Of a DNA stretch of 64,000 nt, positions 38,901 through 50,900 are shown in pieces. The stretch covers positions 38,886,011-38,950,010 of the forward strand of contig OX328096.1 of NCBI GenBank assembly GCA_946811185.2. The letters are read 5' to 3'. The DNA comes from Hippopus hippopus. Its lineage: Eukaryota > Mollusca > Bivalvia > Cardiida > Cardiidae. Position numbers and translations under genes: made by a program. Every line of letters starts with the position of its first letter. Position 1 is the stretch's first letter. The notes beneath the pieces were generated by a model. It was not told the DNA's origin, did not search any database, and worked only from the letters and a program-made list of their open reading frames with translations.

Positions 38901-41900
38901 AAAAGCCTCTTTTCTCAGAGTATTAATTGACTGATTGAATGGTGTTTTATGCCGCTTTCAGCATAATCTGTCATATCATGGACACAGTTAAAATACTCAT
39001 GTGTCTCTTGGGCTTCACCAATACTAGGCTTGGGCTCTGAAGTGTCTTGCATAAGTAAACTCCCATGAAAAACCCAGCGCTTTTAGTGAGGCTAAAAGTC
39101 TGGGCCTTCAGGTTAACAGTCCTACATTTTACCACTCAGCAACACAGGATCCTCAGTGTTAATAATGGGGATTATTTGGTACAGGACTATCACACTGTAA
39201 AACCCATTCACACATAAAGATAAAAAAATTAGTCATGAATTTAATAACATTGAGGAATAAGGCTTTTGAAAACTTGGTGGGAAAAGGAGACCATGCTAGT
39301 AACTGGCATTTTCTTCTTTTCCCACAATGTTCTCTACTATTTTAAAAGTAGATTTAATTTTTTTTAGCTAGTTGAATTTGTTGTCTGCAAATGCTTTAAA
39401 TTTGGACAAGTCTAAAATTTTGTTGTGTGGTTATAAGTTAATACCCTTACCTCATTAGTTGTCTGGTTTATGGTATTCACAATGTTTTCTCTTTCAAAGA
39501 TTTGTGATCCAGCATCTGCTGGCCATCTACAACCAGGGAATTTGATAAGTTGCTTTATCAAACTAGCTAGTCTGTCTTCCAGAGTTCCACTGTAATGAGC
39601 AGAACAGATTTGTTTCAGCTTGTCTAGAGGCTCTGCTGAAAATACTGTGAAGGATACATTGAATTCCAAACGAGGGAGGCTAGTGCTAACAACATCATCA
39701 CCAAAGGGTTCAGGTATATGGCAAAGTAAAGGATTCTTGCCTGGAAAAAAAAAAAGAATTGGTGTAAATGTAGTTACAAGTTCCTGACATTCACTGTTAA
39801 AACTAGAGCTGTCACTGAATTGACTTAATACCCCCGCCAGCGCTTTGACAGAAACAGGCAATTATTTGTACACAGACGGACACACGGACGGACAAATGGA
39901 CGGATACACGGACAGACAGGCTGATTCCAGTATACCCCCGAAAACATTAGTTTTGCGGGGGTATAATAAACTTACTGAAATGGAAAGAAGAACTTTCACC
40001 ATTTTTTACATAACTTACTTGACAGTGCAAAAGCAAATCATTGTAAAAAATCTAAGCATCAAAAAATATAAATTTTTAATGAGGTAAAACTTTAAAACTA
40101 ACCTGAAAGTTGGTACCCATCACTGCATGAGAAATACATAAGTGCTCCAATACCATAAAAAGAACTTGTAGATGTAAGGGAACCATGAGTTGGTGGTTGC
40201 AAGGATGGACAGACCAGAGCTGGAAATCAAATTAAACATTTTATTCATTGATACTTGTTTCTTAGGAAGCAACCAAGGATCTAGAAAGAAAGAAATGACC
40301 ATATGACATTATATAGGATGTCCGGAAAGTAAGGTAACACTTTTGCACATTTATAATATGGCTTTAGATTTCAGATGAAGAGATAAAAATATATATTTGT
40401 GTGTATAAAATATGCAATTTTCTTGTGTGATAATTGCATTCCATTTTGATTACATTACACACTTTTATACAGATTTCAAATCAAAAGTACCTTTCTGCCA
40501 TTGGTGTCATTTTAGTAATTATTGACATTTTTTAACTTTCTGTTGTCTGGAAATGTTTGTAAACAAAATATGCAGTTTCTTGGAAAGAACAACCACACTG
40601 TTTAACAGACAGACCACTGCACAGTGAAAAACTAACTGTATGTTGTTAGATGTCATGTAAAAGTATTATTGGGCTATATGTCTTTAACGACACCATTAAC
40701 TCCCAAGGCTACCTATTGCTTTTAAAAACAAACAATTTCGTTGAAATGATATCCCCCGCGGAAAAAGACCTTTCAAAAAAAATTATGCGACCATGTAACT
40801 CAAAATCACTCCCAGTAGGCCATTTTGCATCAAATCAAAAAAAAAAAAAAAGTATATCGGAGGAAAAGTTATTGTACACTCGTATAAAGTTTCATGAAAT
40901 TCCGTCCAATGGTATTGGAGATATTGTCCTGGACGGACACACAGATGGACGGATGGATGGGCAGACAATGCTAAAATTATATCCCTCTGCCTTCAGTGGG
41001 GATAATAAAAAAAAGTTTGTTCCCGCACTTGAAAAGAAGTACTCTACGAGGGTCATCCAATAATTAGTGAGACTGTAGTTATTGAAGAAATACCTGAACT
41101 AATACTCATCCAATGTTCCTACATTCCTTCAATATAGGCTCCTCCCTTTTCAATGACAGAATTCCATCGGTGAGGAAGTCTTCTTATTCCCGTTGCTAGG
41201 CAACCAGAGTTAATGCGTCGAATTTGACTGGCCACCTCTACTTCAAGAGCGTCTAAATCCTCAAAACGCACACCTCGCAATGGTTCTTTCAACTTAGGAA
41301 AAAGATCAAAGTCTGGAGGACTCATATCTGGAGAATATGGAGGGTGCGGTAAAATGTCCCAGTTATAGAGCGTCAAAAGTGACTTCACCCTACCTGTCTT
41401 GTGACAGGCGGTGTTGTCATGCAGAATTAATGGTGTAAGTTCAAGCAGCTCCGGTCGCTAATTGCAATTGGCAGGTCTCAAGACAGACATCAGAAATGTA
41501 CGACAATACTCTTGATTGACTGTTTTCCCAATCGAGACCCGATTTGCAGCTAATATGCCGTGATTATCATAGGCAAAAATCATCATCTTCTTCAAATTTC
41601 CTTGTTTTCGCCTGAATTTAATGGATCGTGGGGACCCCGGCGTGTGCCATTTTGAAGATTGTCTTTTTAGTTCTGGTTCATAACTTCGTATCCAAGTCTC
41701 ATCTTTTGCCACTATCCTGTTAAGAAACATATCACCCTCATTTTTGTATCTTTCCAGTAATTGACTGGCAACATCCACTCTTGCCTGTTTCTGCTCCGAG
41801 CACAGTGCATGGGGTACCCACCTTGCAGCAACATGTTGCATGTTTAACTTATTTGTCATAATTGTATTTACTGACCCATGACTTATCCCAATTTCATTGG

Positions 41901-44900
41901 CTACTTCTTCGCATGTGTATCTTCAATCAGTCTCCATTACAGCCTTCACCTTTTGGATATTTTCTTCGCTTGTTGCTTCTGTTGGCCGACCTGGGCTGGG
42001 TTGCTTCTGCACACTAGTCCTTCCTTCCTTAAACTGTGCAATCCACCGGAACACTGCTGCACGAGAAATAGCTTGGTCCCCACAAACTTTTTGTAAGGTT
42101 TGAAAAATCTCTGTTCCAGTGCTACCCTTATAATACTCAATTTTTATATATGCACGTTGTTCTTCTGCTGTGAAGCTGGCCATGTTGCAGTTGTTTGTGT
42201 CACAGGAAGTGACGTCATAATTGTGACGTCATAACGTAACATCATTTGGCATAATTTTTGTGTTGCTAATATGTTAGGCAATACATGTGCAAAGTTTCAT
42301 TAAAATCTGTCAGACAATATTTGAGATATTACAACAGTCTCACTCATTATTGGAGGACCCTCGTACATTGCAAAACGTCTTTTATGCAGGATGGTACTAC
42401 AGCACATACATCCAATACTGTGATAGACTTTTTATACGTTCGGTGATAGGGTAATACCAAGAAGGTATTCGGGGGTAAAAGATTGTGAAATATTTTAGCC
42501 TGTGCACAGTTCTGACCTAAACCTGTGCGACTTCTTTCTTTGCGGTTATTTAAATTCAAAGGTCTACAATCCTAAGAAAGATAGCACAGACGTGTTGTTA
42601 AAGACCATGAAATGACATGAAATCAAGAAAATTGATATTGGAATGTGTGCTAAAGGATTAACAATTTCATCATACGTCTTAGACATGGAAAGAACATAAA
42701 GGCCGTTACAAAACTTCATTAATTACTAAAATGACGCCAATGACAAATAGGTAATTTTAATTTGAAATCTGTATGAAATCACATAATGCAAAAAGTTTGT
42801 TTTCTCACAAAGTGTTCAAAAGATATCTACCAAACTCAAAACAAGAGGACCATGATGGTCCTATATCGCTCACCTGAGTACTAAGCAGTAAAGGTCTACA
42901 ATGAAGATAAATACCAAATATCAAGGTTCAAGGCCAAATGATAATGAAACAAGAGCGGCAAATTGTCGCAAGATATGCCCATCCCACCACCAGTTGTCAA
43001 GGAGGTGTATAATAATCGCAAAGGGCAGGTAATGCAATAAACATGTTTACCAAGTCTCAAGTCAATTTGACTTGAGACTTCAAAGTTCCGTTCCGGATAA
43101 GCAAGAAATACTGTAGAAAAAATGAAGATCAAAGTGGAATTACTCAAAATCCGCGCTTGGTAGAGTTATTGTTCTTGCGCACAGTACTCGGTAATATTGC
43201 AACAAACATGCATACCAAGTTTGAAGTCGTTCTGACTTGAGATGACAAAGTTATATTCCGGACAAGCACTAAATGCTGTAAAAATGATGATCAAAGGGAA
43301 ATAACTCAAAGACAGCATGAGGTAGAGATACAATTCTTGTGCACTGCACTTCCAAATATTTCAACAAACAAGCATACCATATTTCAAGTCATTCCGACTT
43401 AAGATGACAAAGTTTTGCTCAGGACAAGCAAGAAATGCTATAAAAATGAGGTCAAAGGGGGAATAACTCAAAATTCGTGCTAGGAAGAGTGAAGAGGTAG
43501 AGTTATGGTTCTTTCACACTGCACTCCGTATTATTGCAACAAACACAAATGCCAAGTTTCAAGTCAATCGGACTGGAGATGACAAAGTTATGCTCCGCAC
43601 AAAGAACTATTCTAAAGAACTTTCTAATTCAAGGGCAAATAACTCCAGTTGTTCTGGTCCGATTAGACCCATAATCGAACTCATCCAAGATCTTATGGTC
43701 ATAAGTATTTTGACCAAGTTTGATGCTGATTGGTTAAAAATTGTAGATGCTAGAGTGTAAACAAAGTCAAATATAGCAATTTTTCTAATTCAAGGGCAAA
43801 TAACTCCAGTTGTTCTGGTCCGATTAGACCCATAATTGAACTCATCCGAGATCTTATGGTCAAGTTTGGTGCTGATTGGTCGATATTTGTAGATGCTAGA
43901 GTGTAAACAGTCAAATATAGCAATTTTTCTAATTCAAGGGCAAATAACTCCAGTTGTTCTGGTCCGATTAGACCCATAATTGAACTCATCCGAAATCTTA
44001 TGGTCATATATATTTTGACCAAGTTTGGTTAATATTTGTAGATGCTAGAGTGTAAACAAAGGAATGTGAACGGACGGACGACGGACAGACGACAGACGGA
44101 CGCCGACGGACGGTGAGTGATCACAATAGCTCATCCTGAGCACTTCGTGAGCTGAAAATCAAAGCTCTATACCTTCTAGTTTCAGAGAAGAAGAATTTTA
44201 AAGTTTTCTTTTTTTGTTCCCATGTTCAAAATTGTGACCCCCGGGGTGGGGCCAGTTTTGACCCCAGGGGCATCATATGAACAAACTTGGTAAAGGTCTA
44301 CTAGGAGATGCTACATAACAAATATCAAAGTTCTACACCTTACAGTTTCAGAAAAGAAGATTTTTAAAGTTTTCATTCTTTGTTCCTATGTTTCGAACTT
44401 GTGACCCCAGGGGCAGGGCCAGTTTTGACCCCAGGGGCATCATATGAACAAACTTGGTAAAGGTCTACTAGGAGATGCTACATACCAAATATCAAAGTTC
44501 TACACCTTACAGTTTCAGAAAAGAAGAATTTTAAAGTTTCCCTTCTTTGTTCCTATGTTCAAACTTGTGACCCCCAGGACGGGGCCAGTTTTGACCCCAG
44601 GGGCATCATATGAACAAACTTGGTAAAGGTCCACTAGGAGATGCTACATACCAAATATCAAAGCTCTACACCTTCTAGTTTCAGAGAAGAAGATTTTTTA
44701 AGTTTTCCTTCTTTGTCCCTATGTTTCAAACTTGTGACCCCTGGGAAAGGGCCAGTTTTGACCCCAGGGTCATCATATGAACAAACTTGGTAGAGGTCCA
44801 CTAGGAGATGCTACATATGAAATATCAAAGCTCTACACCTTCCAGTTTCAGAGAAGAAGAATTTTAAAGTTTCCCTTCTTTGTTCCCATGTTCAAACTTG

Positions 44901-47900
44901 TGACCCCCGGGGCGGGGCCAGTTTTGACCCCAGGGTCATCATATGAACAAACTTGGTAGAGGTCCACTAGGAGATGCTACATACCAAATATCAAAGCTCT
45001 ACGCCTTCTAGTTTCAGAGAAGAAGATTTTCAAAGATTTTGCTATTTTTTTCCTTTTGGTTGCCATGGCAACCAGAATTATGGGTAGAATTCAATCTCTT
45101 GAACAACTTTGGTAGAGCTTCACCCAAGAAACATCCCTGCCAAGTTTCATCAAGATTGGCCCAGTAGTTTAGGAGGAGAAGATGTTTAAAGAAATTGTGG
45201 ACGACGGACAACGGACGACGGACATTGGGCGATCACAAAAGCTCACCTTGAGCACTTCATGCTCAGGTGAGCTAAAAAAAAAAGGTATGATAAAAAGTTG
45301 ACTGAAAAAAGAAAAATGGAGAAAAAAATCAAATTTCAGGTTGACAATTAGTGATTTTTTTATTCTAACAGTAATCTGTTAAAGTCAGTTAAAGGTAACT
45401 TCCAAATTTTTTCAAAGCAGAAGGCGAGGTGTTAATTTTCGACAAACTAACCATCTATTCCAACTAAGTGAAAGGTAATCAAGTAAAGGAAGGCTAAATT
45501 CCATTTTAAAGGAGTACATGCATGTAGGAAAACAGGGAATGGTTTGTACAAGTAATGGCTTGGCATGTATAAATGTACCTTGGTAGTTATAGCAGAAAGG
45601 GAGAGGGAAAGTTTCCTCCTAGCAATACAGTGCAAAACTTACAAACACAAACAATAAATTCAGAACTCCAAAGTCCAGAAAAGAGACAAGTTCTGTGATG
45701 TGAACCCTCTAGTTGATATCCATAATTACATGTATAAACTGCTATATTATTTAATTTAGAAGACACATAAGATACATTTCCATGGTTCAGAGGTGGTGGA
45801 ATGTTACAGTCAATTACTGAAATAAAAGAAAAGTTGAAATATTGAGAATATTGAGTGCCTTGAGAAATAAAATTGGAGCAAACAACTTTCACAACATCTT
45901 TTTAAATTATACATAATCAACATGAATTTCATAATATACATGAATACAAGTGAAAAAAAGTGTTAAGGATAGAAATTACTCTTAATTCATTCAAAAGTAC
46001 TTTCGAGTTCAAGGTGATCATAGCAGTGAATGCCAATTGTTTTACCTTCTTTTATGATACATTTAACTCTTTACTAAGCAAGAAAAGTTTAGACTTGTCC
46101 AATTTGAAAGCATTTCCAATACAATTTATATATCTAGGTATTCGTCTTTGTTAGTGAAGAAAACATTGTGGGAAAAGGAGAAAATGCTGGTTATCAGCAT
46201 TTTCTCCTTTTCCCACATCTTCAAAGGCCATTTTTTTTTTCAGCATTGTTAGACATGGGTTTGATTGGTAGAATTAGAAGGCAGCATATATTTAGCTAGG
46301 GATTAACCAATAATTCCACACTTTTACTCTGAAGAAGAGGGGTTTAGAAAACATCATGGGAAAAGGAGATAAATGCAAGCATAATTTTTTCCTTATCCCA
46401 CGAAAGAGAAACCCCAAAATCAGTTTAACCTTTTACCACACGGCAAACTTTTAGACTGGTCCAAATTGAAAGCATTTTCAGATGACAATTTCAAAGTGGC
46501 TCAATTTTGCTTTGATTGGGTAGAAAACTTTGTGGGAAAAGGAGAAAATGCTAGTTACCAGCATTTTCTCCTTTTCCCACAATGTTTTCAAAAGGCCTCT
46601 TTTTCAGGGGCGCTAAAAGGCGTCATTGTGTGGTAAAGGGTTAACATGGATCTACTACGTCAAACCAGTAATCATTTCCAGATTAATTTCCAGAACAACT
46701 TATGTTAATTCTTTTTCAGCTCATCATTGACAAAGGACTAAGATTATCTCAAAATACTCATGTTTTAAGCCTTTACCAGACGACAAAATTTTATCCTTGT
46801 CCAATTTGAAAGCATTGTGGGGATGACAAATGTGACTGAAAAATTGAAAATTGTTTTCGGAAGGGCAGAAAACATTGTGGGAAAAGGAGAATATGCTGGT
46901 TACCAGCATTTTCTCCTTTACCCACAATGTTTTCAAAAGGTTTCTTTCTCAGGGTTGTTAAAAGGTGGAATTGTGTGGTATAGGGTTAAACAAACAGAAT
47001 TGTACCATCACATTTTGGCTGTGTTCCAGTCCATTCAAATGTAACTTGGCTTTCATTATTTCCTACTGTGTGACAGTATCTCCATCTATCTCCAAGGAGA
47101 TTGAAACCACGGTTACAAGTGTAGTTTGCAAAACTCCCAGCTTGTCTGTTTGATGTGTACACGATGTTTCCATTCTCAAACGCATCAAGCTCAACACACT
47201 GACCCACTGTAAATATATCAAAGAATTTAGCAATTCATTAACATTCAGTGTAATATACACATTACAAATTTTTTTATCTCATACATCTTTGATATCACAA
47301 TTGTATGACATTATTTTTGACGTCATTTTGTATGTATTTCATAGAAGTGGATGGGTTTTATAGTTATTACTGTGCATACATTTATAGACCATTTTGAATA
47401 TCTAAACAAAAAATTGTGAAATATTGTTATGAGAAAAAAAGAGTCTGATATTTGTTTGCGTTTGAGTTAAATTTAATAAACTCATCCAGAAAAAATGTTA
47501 TATTCAGCTTGCCAGAGGCTAGCTTAATAACATTTTCCCTAGACTCGTTTAAAAAAATCTTATCTCAAACGCCAACTCATGTCAGATCCTATTAGCCTCT
47601 CCAGGATTTTTTTCAACTAAGTCCACAAAATTATCGACTAAACTCCCCTGAATGATTTTCTTTTAACTCTTTACCAGACAGAAAAAAATTAGATTCTTCC
47701 AGATGATAATTCAACCGAGGCTACAATTATTAGAGCTGTCTGTGAAAAGGCAAAAAACATTATTGAAAAAAGAGATGATGCTTGTTAACAGCAATTTCTA
47801 CTTTCCCCAAAATGTTTTCAAAAGCCTCCTACCTACAAAGGAAAACATGTAAGGTTTAACATTTTCTTGCATGGCACAATAGTGCTGCCTACGTTTCTAG

Positions 47901-50900
47901 CTATTAAATCCAATCCAATAAGTTATGTCATTTTGATGTCTTGGTAATTTGTCACTGAGTTTCTCTATAAGGGACACTCACCCAACTATTACCTCTGGCT
48001 CCTAAATCTATTTAGGTTATTTCATCTGCATATAATGATCTAATTATTCAGTCAGGCAGTCCTATTAGCTTATTTACTCTTCACAACAAATCTGCAGCAG
48101 ACAACTCAAAAAATACCCAGGTAGAGTTGAGATAATCACTATCAATGAAGGTTTAATACATGTATGAAACAATGTGAAAACACTGAGATAAAAGGGGAAA
48201 TTTTCTCCTTACAAGCAATTTGTCCTTTTGCAGCAATTTCTCCAAAAACGATCTGCTGCAAAAAGTAATGAGATCTAAGCAGTAATTGTTTTTCAGACAA
48301 CATTGTATTTCCCCACAAAATAAAGTTAGAAAGAAAATTAAAACCACACCAATGCAACTTGAGACATTCCCAGACCAAGTTCCATCCTCTTGACAAGTTA
48401 GATGAGATGGTCCATTTGGCACTGACCCGTGTGGACATACAATATGTAGAGTGGTAGGGTACAGGTAACTACCATCCAACAGAGGTCGTGTAGAATAAAT
48501 CAGGTGGTCTTTTTTCTCACCTTCACATACCACTGAAATACAAAATTACAATTAGTCTTGACCACAGGACAAAATTTAAGACTTGTGTCCAAATTCAAAG
48601 CAATTGCAGACAATACAAAAAACAGGATTTGCCTCTTTAAAGTAGAAAAGACCATGGGGAAGACAACAAGCAATTCCGTAGAAATGATATTCCCCGCTGA
48701 AAAATACTACCGCGTAACTCAAAATCGCTCCCAGTCGGCCATTTCGCCTCGAATCAAAAAAAACAAACAAAAGTATATCGGCAGAATGGATTATTGTATA
48801 CATGTATAAAGTTTCTCAAAATTCCAACCAATGGTATTGGAGATATTGTCCCAGATGGAAACTTGGAAGGAAGGACGTACAGATGGATGGACAGACAGAC
48901 AGACGGATGGACAATGCTAAAACTATATCCCTACGCCTACAGCAGGGGATAAAAAAGCTTTTTTCACCAGCCTTCTTCCTTGGGGTGGTTAAAACTCAAG
49001 AACAAATCTAAGTTGAACAGGGTTCATTCTAGAACACGCACTTGCGCCATTGGCGCATATTTTTCATCTGTGGCGCGTGAAAAATCTTACCTTGGGGCTG
49101 ACCCGGCGCACGTTTTTTGTAAGGCGTTAATTTGATAATGGGAATTTGTTCTCAAGTTCACACCAATTGAAGAATCAAGTGCAGCCAACATGGCTGGTAA
49201 ATTGTTACGAGGACTCTTATTGGTTATTTCTGTGGGTGTGTCACCAATATCATCCAATCAAAAGAGGCATACCGTACTTCAAAACCTAGTAAAACTCCAT
49301 GTTGCTTCCATCATACAGCAGATGTCTCAGCCGATATTTTTTTTAACAGTTTTGGGCCCAAATAACCAAAGAAATAATGTCATTATAACACAGGCATCTA
49401 AATTCTTCTAGTTATAAACAAGACGTTGCTGGGAGCAAAACCAGTGACAGGTAGAAATTTATCTGTAATTCAGCTAGTATAGAAATCTACTACAGGTTGT
49501 TTTGTTGTTGTCATAAAACGGCTCTAACTAAACAAAAAATATATAGTGCTCTACTGTTAGCACAAAAGACAGATATGCTGCCTGAAGCTTACACAATTTC
49601 TTACATGCACATGTGTGAGGCATTCAGAGGGAAAAGGTAATTGTGGCGGTAATGGAAGAAAATTTACTACTGGTTGCAAGGATAAAATCAAAATCCATTG
49701 ATAAAGGTAGTTTTCTCTTGGCCCGATAAATTTCTCTAATGGTCCCTACTTTTTCTGATGAGGGAGCCAATCAGCCCATAGATTTGATTTCTAGAAAGAA
49801 CCCTGCTTACAGATTTTTCAAGATAAAAAAATATCACCTTTAGATAATACATATTTGAGGAAGACACCACTGAAAAAATACTGTGTGCACATTTTGTGCA
49901 ATTCCCAAACTATCACAAATTTTGCTTTAGCAGCAGAGTCAAAAGGCATCTGTGTACAGGAAGGGATTTAACATGTTGTCCATAAGGGTCAAGAACTGAC
50001 CATGAGGTAACTATCTTTTGTTTAACCTCTCTACAAACAATCCCCAATTTTAATGACCCTGAGACACAAGGCTTTTGAGACCATTGTGGAAAAAGGAGAA
50101 AATGCCAGTAATCATTTCTCAGAGACAAAGACTGGTACTTCTATTTCCTGTAACCATCTCCTAGACAACAGGCAACAACCGACCTGTGAATGGTAATTAT
50201 AGGATAATATTCACTCTGACATAGTGCCACATATTTGTTGAAATAACCTGATGGATTTCTATATGCTCGGCTAAATTTTCATTCAAAATCTAATTTTTCT
50301 CTTTACAAGATCAATATCAAATGCACAAAAAGACTGAAGTCAATCAAGATATCATGCATCATCTTGAATTTCCAAGTCTTGAACCCACTTCTATGTCACT
50401 CCAATGTCACTGAACTCTGAACAACACAGATGCAAAGATAAATAACAGCCTGTCAGTTTACATAATACCTACCATAACAAGAATGACCAGGAACCAGTAA
50501 TCTTCTGTTGACAACTTGCGTCTGGTTCTCTGTATATAACCTGTACATACCATTACAAGTGCACTGATATCCTCCTTCTCTGTTTTCACAGTTGTGTTCA
50601 CAATCTCCGCCATTCACAGCACATTCATCAATATCTGCAGAATAATTCTCTCTTTTTCAATTAGTCAACAATTCTCATTATTGTAAAACAAGAGTTTCAA
50701 TAAAATCTATTGTAATGGTGATATTTATTATCTTTTCCCTTTTAGTCCGTGAATTAACAAGTAACGGTGCAAAAAAGTCAACATTTATTTCTAGATCATT
50801 CTCTTCTGTATAAGGTCCATGAATTGAGAAAACAAAATGGTAGCTTATAAACAAAAGTGTAAATAAATTTATTCACAATGCTATAGTGTATTGAAACAAT

